A stretch of DNA of 64,000 bases, taken from NCBI GenBank assembly GCA_013298895.1, contig JAAFJM010000012.1, positions 28,194-92,193 on the forward strand, read 5' to 3'. Under the pieces are notes generated by a model. That model saw nothing but the letters and a program-made list of their open reading frames with translations, did not search any database and was not told where the DNA came from. Source of the stretch: Bacteroidota bacterium. Lineage in GTDB: Bacteria > Bacteroidota > Bacteroidia > UKL13-3. Position numbers and translations under genes: made by a program. This document shows positions 45,958-56,067 of this stretch, in pieces. Position 1 is the first letter of the stretch; every line of letters begins with the position of its first letter.

Positions 45958-45977
45958 GGGTAAACATAGGGTAAACA
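45958..45977. repeat. Tandem GGGTAAACA direct repeat (possible attachment/integrase site)
   Basis: GGGTAAACA occurs at 45958-45966 and again at 45969-45977, an 11-bp period, one helical turn. It lies between the tRNA terminator and the first gene of the defence island, where integrase arm- or core-type sites often remain after tRNA-targeted integration. Confidence 0.45.
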
Positions 45978-46022
45978 GACCCCTTTGTTGATAAATTTCT
46001 TCCAATCTCTCCCCTATTAGAA

Positions 46023-49000
46023 TTAAATCTTATCTTTTGTAAAATATTCCGCTAAAAGTTCAGCTTGTTTCAAAACTGTTTCAATTGCTTTTGGCTGTTT
46101 ATCGGGTGGATAACCCCATTTTGTAAGTGTTCTTTTTACAATAACCATTAACTTAGCTCTTGCACTTTCTCTAATTGTCCAATCAATAGTAGCATTTGCC
46201 CTTACCTTGTCACTAATTTCTCTGGCAATTTCTTTTAACTGCTCATCTCCTAAAATACTAACAGCACTATCATTTACTTCCAGTGCATTATAAAATGCCA
46301 CTTCATCTATAGTTAAACCTAAACGTTCGGCATCTTTATCTGATTCTTTTATTTCTTTGGCAATGTTTATTAGCTCCTGAATAATTTCGGCAGTAGTGAG
46401 TAAATTATTTTGGTAACGTTTTATTGCACCTTCTAACATTTCGATTAATTTTTTACTTTTAACCAAGTTAGTCTTTGAACGAATCTTTATTTCATCATTC
46501 AACAATTTTTTAAGTAACTCAAGTGCAAGATTTTTATGTTTCATTCCCTGCACTTCTTGCAAAAACTCATCAGAAAGTACTTCCAAACCTGAAATTTCAG
46601 GTTTATCAATACCAGCTGCCTCAAAAATATCAATTACATTGTCAGAACTTAAAGCCTCATCAACTATCTGTTTAATGGCAGTTTCTATTTCAATATTTGA
46701 TTTTCCTGTTCCTGCATTTCCTTCGAATTTTACCAAACGAGCCTTAACTGCTTGAAAAAATGCAATATCATCTTTTAACTTTACTGCACTTGAATGTGGA
46801 ATTGATAGCGCAAAAGCTTGACTTAAAAGGGTTACTTCTCTAATAAATCTTGTTTTTCCATCATCTAACCCTAAAATATGTTCTTCAGCTTGAAGAATAA
46901 TTGAAAGCTTTTCTTGCGGACTTACCTTAAAAAAACGTCTATAATTAAATCGGAAGCTGTTTTCATAATATGCTTCTGGTTCTTCTAATAAAATATCTGA
47001 TTGGGTTTTGGCTGTTTCGTTAAAAAACTGTTGGACAATTTCAAATTTCTCATCCATCATTTCTATGGCTTTTTCCAACTTCTCTGTTGGGTCGCCTTTT
47101 CCTCCTGCGGCCGAATAAAACGAAAGTGCCTTTTTCAAATCCGTAGCTATTCCCAAATAGTCAACTACCAATCCCCCAGGTTTATCTTTAAAAACCCTAT
47201 TAACCCTTGCTATGGCTTGCATTAGGTTATGACCCTTCATTGGTTTATCAATATACAAAGTATTTAAACATGGCGCATCAAATCCTGTAAGCCACATATC
47301 GCGTACAATAACCAATCGCAAAGAATCATCGGGGTCTTTCATTCGCTCTGCTAATATTTTTCGCTGAAACTTTGAAGTATTATGTTTTTGCATTTCAGCA
47401 CCATCTGCACTTGTGGAAGTCATAACTACTTTAATAACCCCTTTATTCAGGTCTTCGTTATGCCAATCAGGACGTAATAGCACTATTTCTTTATACAATT
47501 CAGCAGCAATCCTACGACTCATAGCCACAACCATAGATTTTCCATCAAAAACCTTTTGTCGTTGTTCAAAATGGCTAACAATGTCTTTGGCTAAATTCTT
47601 TATCCTATCGTTATTTCCAACTATGGCTTCTAGTTTTGTCCACTTAGCCTTAGCTTTTTGTTTTTCACTAACTTCTTCGTCTTGCTCTAACTCCTCGTCA
47701 AATTCTTCAATTAAACGTTTTCCTTCTTCATCTAAATTCACTTTTGCTAGCCTACTTTCGTAATAAATACGAACTGTTGCACCATCGGCAACTGCTTGAG
47801 AAATATCGTAAATATCAACATACTGACCAAATACTTGTGGTGTATTAACATCAGTTCCCTCAATTGGAGTACCTGTAAAACCAATATATGTAGCATTTGG
47901 AAGTGCATCTCTCATATATTTAGCAAAACCATAGGCTATTCGCTCACCTATTTTCTCTTTAGTAGTTTTATCTTTAACTTCTTTTACTGAAGCTTCAAAA
48001 CCATATTGAGTTCTATGTGCCTCATCGGCAATTACCACTATATTTTTACGGTCAGATAATTGTTCATAAATTGATTCCTGATTTTGTGGTAAAAACTTTT
48101 GTATAGTTGTAAATACAATTCCACCGCTAGCTACTTTTAAAAGTTCTTTTAAATGCGCTCTATCTTGCGCTTGAACGGGTTCTTGACGTAATAATTGAAT
48201 AGAAGATGAAAAAGTATCAAAAAGTTGGTCATCTAAATCATTTCTATCAGTAAGTATTAAAATGGTTGGATTCTGCATTTCAGGCGCTGTAACCAGTTTA
48301 CCCGAATAAAACACCATACTCAAACTTTTACCAGAACCTTGTGTATGCCATACCACACCACCCTTTTTATCTCCATTTATTCCCGAAGCAATAATAGAAG
48401 ACTGTACTGCCTTATTTACAGCATAATATTGGTGGTAAGCAGCAAGTTTTTTGTGAGTTTCTATTTGCGTAAGACCAGTTTGCGCATCCACCACTTTATT
48501 TTTTTCAAAAACAATAAAGTTGCGCACTAAATCGCAAAGTGTTTCGCGATTTAACATTCCTTTTATCAATATCTCTAATTGAGGACTAAAACGCGAGGCT
48601 TCATTTTTGCCATCTGCTGTTTTCCAATTCATATACCTAGTAAAACTAGCCGATAAACTTCCCGCTTTACACTCCATTCCATCAGAAATAATACAGAATG
48701 CATTGTAAATAAATAGTGAAGGTATAGTAGATTTATAAGTTTGTAATTGTTCAAAAGCTTTGCGAATAGTTGCGTTTTCGCTAGCAGCATTTTTAAGTTC
48801 AATAACTACTAAAGGCAATCCATTGATAAATAAAATTAAATCAGGACGTTTATTTTGATTTCTTTCTACTATGGTAAATTGGTTTACACATAAAAATTCA
48901 TTATTGAGTGGATTTTCGAAATCAATTAAAGTAACATCATAACTGCGCTCAAAGCCATCTTGCTGATAAGGTATCTTTATTTTTTCAATCAACAATTGAT

Positions 49001-49268
49001 GAAAAAGTTCATTGCTATGCAATAATTCAGGAGAATATAAATTCATTACCTTTTGAATAGCTTGCTCTTGCGCAAAGTGCGGAATATTAGGATTTTGCGC
49101 AGCAATACTTTTGCGCAAACGTTTTATCAAAACTACTTGCGCAAAGCTATCTCTTTCAGCTAATTCAGTTCCAGGAGCTATTGTTAAGCCATGCATATAC
49201 TCCCAACCAATTGTTTGGAGCATTTCAATAGCTGATAACTCTATTATATCTTCAGTAATTGGTTTCAT
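46023..49268 (-). CDS. hsdR: Type I restriction enzyme subunit R
   Basis: The translocating and cutting subunit of a type I restriction-modification complex. The 1081-residue protein has an N-terminal nuclease domain (RPDLILFINGLPLVVIELK, with the D...E-x-K of PDDEXK), SF2 helicase domains with Walker A HTQGSGKSLSM (Lys314) and DEAH box (Asp415, IADEAHRTQYG), the FTGTPIEGTD motif and a helical C-terminus. Its ATG shares one base with the stop of the upstream gene (TAATG), so translation is coupled to the DUF262/ATPase trio rather than to hsdM or hsdS, which lie about 10-13 kb upstream. Confidence 0.97.
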   Translation of the reverse strand: MKPITEDIIELSAIEMLQTIGWEYMHGLTIAPGTELAERDSFAQVVLIKRLRKSIAAQNPNIPHFAQEQAIQKVMNLYSPELLHSNELFHQLLIEKIKIPYQQDGFERSYDVTLIDFENPLNNEFLCVNQFTIVERNQNKRPDLILFINGLPLVVIELKNAASENATIRKAFEQLQTYKSTIPSLFIYNAFCIISDGMECKAGSLSASFTRYMNWKTADGKNEASRFSPQLEILIKGMLNRETLCDLVRNFIVFEKNKVVDAQTGLTQIETHKKLAAYHQYYAVNKAVQSSIIASGINGDKKGGVVWHTQGSGKSLSMVFYSGKLVTAPEMQNPTILILTDRNDLDDQLFDTFSSSIQLLRQEPVQAQDRAHLKELLKVASGGIVFTTIQKFLPQNQESIYEQLSDRKNIVVIADEAHRTQYGFEASVKEVKDKTTKEKIGERIAYGFAKYMRDALPNATYIGFTGTPIEGTDVNTPQVFGQYVDIYDISQAVADGATVRIYYESRLAKVNLDEEGKRLIEEFDEELEQDEEVSEKQKAKAKWTKLEAIVGNNDRIKNLAKDIVSHFEQRQKVFDGKSMVVAMSRRIAAELYKEIVLLRPDWHNEDLNKGVIKVVMTSTSADGAEMQKHNTSKFQRKILAERMKDPDDSLRLVIVRDMWLTGFDAPCLNTLYIDKPMKGHNLMQAIARVNRVFKDKPGGLVVDYLGIATDLKKALSFYSAAGGKGDPTEKLEKAIEMMDEKFEIVQQFFNETAKTQSDILLEEPEAYYENSFRFNYRRFFKVSPQEKLSIILQAEEHILGLDDGKTRFIREVTLLSQAFALSIPHSSAVKLKDDIAFFQAVKARLVKFEGNAGTGKSNIEIETAIKQIVDEALSSDNVIDIFEAAGIDKPEISGLEVLSDEFLQEVQGMKHKNLALELLKKLLNDEIKIRSKTNLVKSKKLIEMLEGAIKRYQNNLLTTAEIIQELINIAKEIKESDKDAERLGLTIDEVAFYNALEVNDSAVSILGDEQLKEIAREISDKVRANATIDWTIRESARAKLMVIVKRTLTKWGYPPDKQPKAIETVLKQAELLAEYFTKDKI

Positions 49269-50074
49269 TAAAACCCAAGTTCTGGTTTTGTTCCAATTAC
49301 TCCAACAATTACCTTGTGTGTTGTTGCATCTGGATAATAATAAATTCTATAAGCAGTTCCAGCACTAAATTTGATATGCCAACTAAATTCTCGATTATCT
49401 CCATCAGGGCAAATATAAATTCTAGTATCTGCACTTTTCTTTAATCTAGATTGAGTGTCTGGGCTAACATTTAATCCCATTTCATAGTGAGGAAACGCAC
49501 CTTCCTTCCAATTCTTTGTAAAATCATTTAATCGAGTTAGTTTTTCTTTTATTAGTAAAAATCTATTATCTTCTGGTGATAGGTGAGCTATACAATCATA
49601 AACGTTATCACAAAAAACTAAATCTTTGAAAATATCGGATTTATTACTCCAAAATTCTTCAAAAGTTTCTTGTCCATAGCTTTGTGTGCAATTGTTTATG
49701 AAAGATTGAAACGCTGTTAAGTTATTTATTTGTTTGTTTTGGCTTATTGTAGTCGTGGTAAAATTAAATCCTATAAATCCATTACACTGATTTGCAAAAT
49801 TTTCATCGAAAAGCATTTCTGTGTTAATGTACTCATGATGGTCTTTAAGTGCTCTGAAAATTGTCCAAAATAATTTACTTTTAGATGATGAGTTTACTAT
49901 TTCAACCACATATCCATTTTTAGTTTTATAATTTAAAATTGAATTGTGCTTTAGTAAATTATCTCTTAAGGGTTCATGTTTTTCGATAATTTCATTAAGA
50001 TTTGAGATTCCAAATTCAAAATCTAAAATTGAAGCAGTTTCTAATGACTCATTAAGTAGAAATAAATTATTCAT
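49268..50074 (-). CDS. Unknown protein, third member of the DUF262/ATPase trio
   Basis: A 268-residue soluble protein of no family I recognise. The C-terminal 70 residues (FPHYEMGLNVSPDTQSRLK, TRIYICPDGDNREFSWHIKF, AYRIYYYPDATTHKVIVGVIG) are strand-rich and vaguely recall RelE/HigB-like toxins, but no catalytic residues can be assigned. Its start and end each share one base with neighbouring genes (TAATG junctions with the ATPase gene upstream and hsdR downstream), so it belongs to the same translation unit. It may be the effector or target sensor of the trio (inference). Confidence 0.75.
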   Translation of the reverse strand: MNNLFLLNESLETASILDFEFGISNLNEIIEKHEPLRDNLLKHNSILNYKTKNGYVVEIVNSSSKSKLFWTIFRALKDHHEYINTEMLFDENFANQCNGFIGFNFTTTTISQNKQINNLTAFQSFINNCTQSYGQETFEEFWSNKSDIFKDLVFCDNVYDCIAHLSPEDNRFLLIKEKLTRLNDFTKNWKEGAFPHYEMGLNVSPDTQSRLKKSADTRIYICPDGDNREFSWHIKFSAGTAYRIYYYPDATTHKVIVGVIGTKPELGF

Positions 50075-51204
50075 TATTTGTTTAGATTGAATAAAAGTGA
50101 ATAATCTTTTTGTGTTTGGTCAAAAAAACCTTTTGGCCAATCTGTCAATTCCCCTTTCTCCTTTATTCTAATTGGAAGAACATCAGGTTGACTAATTCCT
50201 TTAATTTTACTAAAGAAATTAATCGTTACATTTTTATGTTCTATTATCTTTTGTGCAACTGCTATTTGTATTCCGTTTATTATATGGTCACTATGAGTTT
50301 CAATTATAACATTTACTCCTGCTTTTGCCACCATAGCCAAAAACCTTCCTATGGCAGATTGCGCAGAAGGATGAAGGTGTGCTTCAGGATTTTCAACTAT
50401 GAAATAGCTTCCTTTTTTAGCCACTAATCCAGTTGCCAGTATAGGTAAAATATAACTTATACCAAACCCCAAATTGGTAGCTAATGTTGGCTCGGAAGCA
50501 GTATATTCATTTTCAATTAATATTTGAGCAGTCAATGTTTTTTTATTAGTTTCAACTTTAACTTTAACATCAGGCATAATAAAATTTAACCAGTTATTTA
50601 ATTGATCTGTCAAGTAATTAGTAGTTGTTTTTTCAAATCGCCTATCGTCATCAATTTTATAATAACTTTCATCCATACTAATGAGTTGGGCAGTAAACTC
50701 ACCTTGCCAACCTGCATTTGGATAATCCCAAAACTGAATAGATTGATTAATACGGGGCCCAAGTCTTTCAGCATTTAAATAATAAAATTGTTGTTTTAAA
50801 ATTGGAGAATCTTTGGAGCATTCTGACTCAACATTCTCTGGTGTTAGCCATATCTCTGATTTTAAAATCTCTGCAAGATATTCTACATGCAGGTATTCTC
50901 TTTCATTTTGAATACCAATGGAAATACTATTGCCACTGTAATTTTTATTTAAAACAGCAGTGCTGTTACCAAGTGCTAAACAATAAGCTCCGTTTAGAGA
51001 AACATTTAATTTATTGGTTTTATTTAATTTATATCTTCCTTCAACCCATTCTCCACAATGTTCAATTGTTCTTCTTAAATAAAGCAATGCTTGAATGGTT
51101 GTGCTTTTTCCATTCCCATTAGCACCTGCCATTACTGTTAAATTATTAATTTGCACTTCAACATCTTCAAAACATTTAAAGTGTTCTATTTTTATAAAAT
51201 CCAT
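50074..51204 (-). CDS. AAA ATPase of the AAA_15/DUF3696 type
   Basis: A 376-residue SMC/OLD-like ATPase. Walker A is AGANGNGKSTT (Lys33), and the ABC-like C-terminal half has FIVENPEAHLHPSAQSAIGRF (Walker B region) and IIETHSDHIINGIQIAV (H-loop-like segment). A DUF3696-like tail follows. There is no Toprim domain, so it is not an OLD nuclease of the Gabija or PARIS kind. It starts 2 nt after the DUF262 gene and ends in a TAATG junction with the unknown gene, forming a three-gene unit. Confidence 0.88.
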   Translation of the reverse strand: MDFIKIEHFKCFEDVEVQINNLTVMAGANGNGKSTTIQALLYLRRTIEHCGEWVEGRYKLNKTNKLNVSLNGAYCLALGNSTAVLNKNYSGNSISIGIQNEREYLHVEYLAEILKSEIWLTPENVESECSKDSPILKQQFYYLNAERLGPRINQSIQFWDYPNAGWQGEFTAQLISMDESYYKIDDDRRFEKTTTNYLTDQLNNWLNFIMPDVKVKVETNKKTLTAQILIENEYTASEPTLATNLGFGISYILPILATGLVAKKGSYFIVENPEAHLHPSAQSAIGRFLAMVAKAGVNVIIETHSDHIINGIQIAVAQKIIEHKNVTINFFSKIKGISQPDVLPIRIKEKGELTDWPKGFFDQTQKDYSLLFNLNK

Positions 51205-51206
51205 TC

Positions 51207-52598
51207 TTACAAATTTATATTAGTAACTAAAAGTTCTTCAACAGCTTTAAAAACTATTTGATGATTTAATTTTGCATTAGTACCCCAAGTTAATTTTTCA
51301 AAAAGGTTTTTATCATGAGTTATTCTTTCAGCAATTGGGATTATTAAACATTCTTGGGTATTTTTACTCACCAATTTTGTATAATCAAATTCACTTAACT
51401 GTACACTACAACTTACAAAAAGTACCTTATTAATTAGTTGCCTCTTAGAATCTATATCTTTTAACTGAGTTTTACGGAAAGCATAGCGACCAAATAGGTG
51501 CAATGAGTTTTTCATTGCATTGTCAAAAAGGGATATATATTCAGTATATTCAATATTTTTATCCTTACTTAATGTTTCTGTTAAACTATTCAATTCATTG
51601 TCAATATTTCCAGAATAGTTATTTAATGTTTTATCAACTTGATATTTTTTATGAAATAAAATAAAACGTAATGCCAATTCCTGAGCTTCCATTCTTACAT
51701 CTTTAACACTCCAACCTGTTGCTTGCTTAAAACTTTCAAGTTTAGCCATTGCCCTTAATGTCTGTCTAAGATTTCTACTCGCTAAACAATTTCTAATTTC
51801 TTGTGCATTTAAAGGTTGACCTCCAGTATTGATTCGTTTAAAAATATCATACTTTAGTTTAAATGGAGAGGAAGGGTCAATAATATTTACTGTTATCTGA
51901 GTTAAATTTAACCATCTAAAGTATTTTGCATCTATTGCCTTATTTGAATCAGGGTCTGTGTAAAATTTATTTTTGCACTTATCTTGTAAATATTCAAGGT
52001 TGTTCAATTTGAATTTGTTTTTCATAAAACTATGAATAGTACTAAGTCTTTGCAACCCATCTACAACTGAAATTTTTCCATCTTCATCTTGTGCAAAATA
52101 AAAAATTGGTAAAGGAATTCTTAATAAAATAGATTCTATTAATCTTGATTTTCTTAAATCATCCCAAACTAAATTTCTTTGAAAATCAGGCGTTAAGTCA
52201 ATATCATCTAATTCAATCATATCAAACACTTGACGTAATGAAAGTTGTTTTGTATCAACTCTTATTTTTTCAGGATCATAAGGCTCTTCATCCGTTGTCT
52301 CATTAGTTTCATCATCAGTCAATTCTGATTGCTCTGTGCCTATTGAGGCCTCATCAGAATTTAGTTGAAGCAAAAGTTCTTCTAGTTTACTATTTAAAAC
52401 TATCTCATCTTCATCTATATTTTCATTTTTTTCTAAAATAAAAAACTGGTTCTCTTGCAACTTCAATTTTAGATAGATTGTTCCTCCATCTTTTGCGTCA
52501 ACAAAACGATAAATATTTATTTCTTCAGGATTATCAGTAAAATATATTGATTTTAACAATTTATCTTCTCCAGTTTTCAGTCTTATATTCAATTCCAT
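51207..52598 (-). CDS. DUF262 domain protein
   Basis: A 463-residue protein. After an acidic Glu/Asp-rich region (about 75-110) comes a DUF262 domain with DFQRNLVWDDLRKSRLIES, RIPLPIFYFAQDEDGK and the signature VVDGLQRLSTIHSF, a ParB-like fold used for nucleotide-dependent nicking in enzymes such as GmrSD and BrxU. No DUF1524 HNH nuclease part is visible. It heads the trio with the DUF3696 ATPase and the unknown protein. A 134-nt gap separates it from the KAP gene. Confidence 0.88.
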   Translation of the reverse strand: MELNIRLKTGEDKLLKSIYFTDNPEEINIYRFVDAKDGGTIYLKLKLQENQFFILEKNENIDEDEIVLNSKLEELLLQLNSDEASIGTEQSELTDDETNETTDEEPYDPEKIRVDTKQLSLRQVFDMIELDDIDLTPDFQRNLVWDDLRKSRLIESILLRIPLPIFYFAQDEDGKISVVDGLQRLSTIHSFMKNKFKLNNLEYLQDKCKNKFYTDPDSNKAIDAKYFRWLNLTQITVNIIDPSSPFKLKYDIFKRINTGGQPLNAQEIRNCLASRNLRQTLRAMAKLESFKQATGWSVKDVRMEAQELALRFILFHKKYQVDKTLNNYSGNIDNELNSLTETLSKDKNIEYTEYISLFDNAMKNSLHLFGRYAFRKTQLKDIDSKRQLINKVLFVSCSVQLSEFDYTKLVSKNTQECLIIPIAERITHDKNLFEKLTWGTNAKLNHQIVFKAVEELLVTNINL

Positions 52599-52732
52599 TT
52601 GAAAATTTATTAGCTATGCGAATTTATCATTATTTCTCCACTCATCAACTTTATGAATGAAAAATCTCTTTATTGTTTTAATATATTTATTTAACCATCT
52701 AAACCAACAGCAATATTTAAAAAACTTCAATT

Positions 52733-55700
52733 TTACTCTTTATCAGAATCTGATTCTCGTTTTTTAACTTTTTTAACTCCAATTGACTTTGCAAATGTTA
52801 CAAACTCTTTTGAATCGTTAGTTTCTAAAATATCTTTAATTACTGATTTAAAGTCAAGTGCTTCGTCCTTTGCTGAATCAATTATTTTAGGCATTTTTTC
52901 TTGATTTTGAACAATGATTTGTAAACAATCGTTATCTTTAACAACATCGTGAGGAAAAATGGTTCTCAATGAAGCCTCATTATTTTCCAAATCAGCATAT
53001 TTAAACAGCCAATCACCAAAGAATTCAAATAGTGATATAGACATGTTATTTCCTCTACAAATGGAGTCTCGAACATTATTAAAAGTTGCCTTAAAGTTTC
53101 GTCCTTGTTCTTCTAATTTATCAATAAGTTTTTGTATAATGATTTTATCTGGTATCGAATCACTATTAGAGGCCGTTTCATTTAGAATAAATTTTAAAGC
53201 CTCAAAAGCATTTGTTGAGTACTCATAATTAATTATTAAACTAACCTCCACTTCATAAGAATCCAAATCTTTAAAAATTTCTTTCCATTCATCTTCTGAT
53301 AATCCATTCAAATATTCTGTTATCAAATCAATACAATGTGAACCAATTCTATAATTATGTCCCACTACATTTTTAAAGAAAAATGGTGAAGCAATGTCTT
53401 TGATGTTTTCTTTTGTAATTTCCTCACTCAAACTATGACTCCAGTCTTCAAATCTTGCTAGTAAAGCGCTTGGTTCAATTCCACCCAATAGGCAAATTTC
53501 TTTAAAACTCGTAACCATTTTCCCAATTACTCCTTTCGATTTACCTACAGGTTGAATAGTAAGTTTTTGAGCAACTCTTTTAAAAAGTGGGTATTTACTG
53601 AATGTTTTAAGTCCTAATAAAATTTCACCGTAGCTAATATAATACTCTAATCTAGTTGCAATTTGCTCAACAAATACATCATCTATTTTATTTAAATCTT
53701 CATCAAAAGGCATAGAATAATTTAAATCAAATTTATTAAGTTTAGCAATTCGCATTGCAATCAAATCATAATAAAATTCTTCTTCTTCCTCAGTATTACT
53801 GAATAAATCATAAACAGTAGTATCATCTAATTTTACTATAAGCGGCATTATAATAGATACTTCTTTATATCTTTTATACAAAATACCCATTATTTCCGAA
53901 TCATTATTTGATTTATTTATCTTTATTAACTCCTCTACCCTTTTAGTAAAAGTATTAAAAGAATAATCTTTATTAATATATTCAAGAAAATCTACATCTT
54001 TTAAATTTGAAACTTCTAATGAAACTAAGTATTCATTTAATTCTTTTGGATTAACTTCAATTTTGTACTTTTTATATTCTGATTTTGCCTTTCTAACAAA
54101 GCCAATGAAATCGTGAACATTTGTTTCTTTGGACTTTAATGAAGGTGTAATTGGAAGTCTATCCTTAAACTTATCCTCTAAAATATTGATACTATCATAA
54201 TAATTTACAGAGGAAAATGATGGGTCTGCAATAAAATCATTTAAAATAAAATTCAGATATTCAATTTTGTTTGAAATTCTAGAAAGTAGAATAAGTTGAA
54301 ATTCGCTAATCTTAGATACAAGTCTTGATGTAACTTTTTTATACAAAGAGTTCCAAATAGTTTGTATTTGAAATTCAGTACCAATTTTTTCTGATGGTAA
54401 TTCATTTAATGCAAGTATTGCATTTTCAAAATTTGTAACATCTACTATTGCATTTTCGAGGATGTAATAGAAATCTGGAATTGCACTTATTTTTTCTATC
54501 TCATTTGCATTATTTTCATTCAGTGCCCACTTAATTCTATTAGTAAAAATAATTTGAATAGCTGTTTCTGGTTCTACTTGATAAAATAAAGCTGAAATAT
54601 ATTTAGGAAGTTCATTGTCATCTTTATATAGATAAGACATTCCTTTTAGGTATGTTGGATTAATAATTTCAAGAATTGGATTAATAACAATACTAGGTTT
54701 ACCTAAAATAAAGATGGCAATGTAATTATTAGGAATTGTGTCACTAACTGTATGTTTGATAGATACAAATTCGTTTATAAATGCAATAATTCGTCTTGGT
54801 GTAATTTCTTCGCTTAACAAATCAAATATTTGCAAAATATTATTGCTTTCACTCAATGAACCTACCTCACCAAAGGCTTCCTTCCATTGAATGGTAAAAT
54901 ATTTTTTCCAATCTGAAAGAATTGGCGGAGAAACGCGGTAAACAACATTAAAAGTTTTATTTATAAAGTCATCACCATATTGCTTCTTATCATTGTCTTC
55001 TGACTTAAATGCTAATTTGATATGTTCTCTATCAAAAGGAATTATAACTTTTATATTTTCATAAGAATGTTCACTAAAAAAAACATGAATTGAAGACCAT
55101 AACTCCTGAACCTTTTTTTGAGGAAGTCTATCCATATTATCAAAAACAAGGACTAATTTCTTTTCACCAAGGTCTTTAGATATATCATTCATCCAATTCC
55201 TAAACTTTCTTACACTGGGTTCTTCCTCAGAAATCATTTCATACTTAGTTTCTTCTTCTAGTTTATTTTGATACTCTAAGAATAATCTGTTAAAAGAATT
55301 TTTCAGTTTGCACTTGAAACCATCTGCCTTCTCATCATAAAAAAAATAAATAAATAAAATAAAAACAGCAATTAATGGGATTGCCAGAACAGTTAAACTC
55401 CATCCATAATATTGCGATTTTTCAATTTTATCAGCAAGTGATTTAAAAAGCGGGGTGGTTAAAATTGCTAATCCAACAACAATTACTCCAATGCTTAACT
55501 TAGGTGTTCTTTTACTTTCTGTTTTTTTGGCTTTGGCAAGTAATTGGTCAAGTTTATTTTTCCAATCTGCTTTTATTAAATTTTCCTGTGTTAAATTTTC
55601 TGTTAGTTCTTCCAAAAATGACCGTCTTTGAAGGTCTTCCTGATGCCCCCAAGCATCATAAATAAAAAAATGGTAATTATCCGTAATAAGTATTTTTTGA

Positions 55701-55888
55701 ATTTGAGAAACTAAATTAGATTTACCAGCACCCCACCCTCCATCAATACCGATAATATTACAGCTTTTTTCAAATTTGATAATCTTGCATATATTTAAGG
55801 CTATTTTTTGCTGTGACTTACCTTCAAATAAATCTTCACCACAAGGAGAGTTATTTAGAAATCTTGGATATGTGCTATCGTATTCCAT
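52733..55888 (-). CDS. KAP family P-loop NTPase
   Basis: A 1051-residue KAP NTPase. Walker A is IDGGWGAGKSNL (Lys56) and Walker B is KLVLVFDNMDRL (Asp250). Between them, about residues 130-185, are two membrane helices (IGVIVVGLAILTTPLF and WSLTVLAIPLIAVFILFIYFFY), the KAP hallmark, so the protein should sit in the inner membrane facing the cytoplasm. The long C-terminal part is helical and of unknown function. No qatB, qatC or qatD genes are present. It has its own leader of 179 nt downstream of the pAgo gene and may be a single-gene defence element. Confidence 0.9.
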   Translation of the reverse strand: MEYDSTYPRFLNNSPCGEDLFEGKSQQKIALNICKIIKFEKSCNIIGIDGGWGAGKSNLVSQIQKILITDNYHFFIYDAWGHQEDLQRRSFLEELTENLTQENLIKADWKNKLDQLLAKAKKTESKRTPKLSIGVIVVGLAILTTPLFKSLADKIEKSQYYGWSLTVLAIPLIAVFILFIYFFYDEKADGFKCKLKNSFNRLFLEYQNKLEEETKYEMISEEEPSVRKFRNWMNDISKDLGEKKLVLVFDNMDRLPQKKVQELWSSIHVFFSEHSYENIKVIIPFDREHIKLAFKSEDNDKKQYGDDFINKTFNVVYRVSPPILSDWKKYFTIQWKEAFGEVGSLSESNNILQIFDLLSEEITPRRIIAFINEFVSIKHTVSDTIPNNYIAIFILGKPSIVINPILEIINPTYLKGMSYLYKDDNELPKYISALFYQVEPETAIQIIFTNRIKWALNENNANEIEKISAIPDFYYILENAIVDVTNFENAILALNELPSEKIGTEFQIQTIWNSLYKKVTSRLVSKISEFQLILLSRISNKIEYLNFILNDFIADPSFSSVNYYDSINILEDKFKDRLPITPSLKSKETNVHDFIGFVRKAKSEYKKYKIEVNPKELNEYLVSLEVSNLKDVDFLEYINKDYSFNTFTKRVEELIKINKSNNDSEIMGILYKRYKEVSIIMPLIVKLDDTTVYDLFSNTEEEEEFYYDLIAMRIAKLNKFDLNYSMPFDEDLNKIDDVFVEQIATRLEYYISYGEILLGLKTFSKYPLFKRVAQKLTIQPVGKSKGVIGKMVTSFKEICLLGGIEPSALLARFEDWSHSLSEEITKENIKDIASPFFFKNVVGHNYRIGSHCIDLITEYLNGLSEDEWKEIFKDLDSYEVEVSLIINYEYSTNAFEALKFILNETASNSDSIPDKIIIQKLIDKLEEQGRNFKATFNNVRDSICRGNNMSISLFEFFGDWLFKYADLENNEASLRTIFPHDVVKDNDCLQIIVQNQEKMPKIIDSAKDEALDFKSVIKDILETNDSKEFVTFAKSIGVKKVKKRESDSDKE

Positions 55889-56067
55889 GTTATTTGTTTA
55901 TTTAAATTTTATCTTATCTAAATGTTTATTATATAAAGTAGTATAACATTTAGTTTGAGTTTAGATTCTGATTTTTTCATAAAAAAATCTTGTTTCAAGA
56001 AAACTGGTATTTTCCGTTCTTACATTTTAAGAATATTAACTGTTTATTCATCTCTAATGAATAATAT

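Noticed and set aside
50074..51204. OLD-type nuclease of Gabija or PARIS
   Set aside because: The ATPase lacks a visible C-terminal Toprim domain and there is no UvrD-like helicase or second PARIS gene nearby.
52733..55888. Qatuor (QatABCD) defence system
   Set aside because: Only a QatA-like KAP NTPase is present; no QueC-like, TatD-like or other Qat genes flank it.
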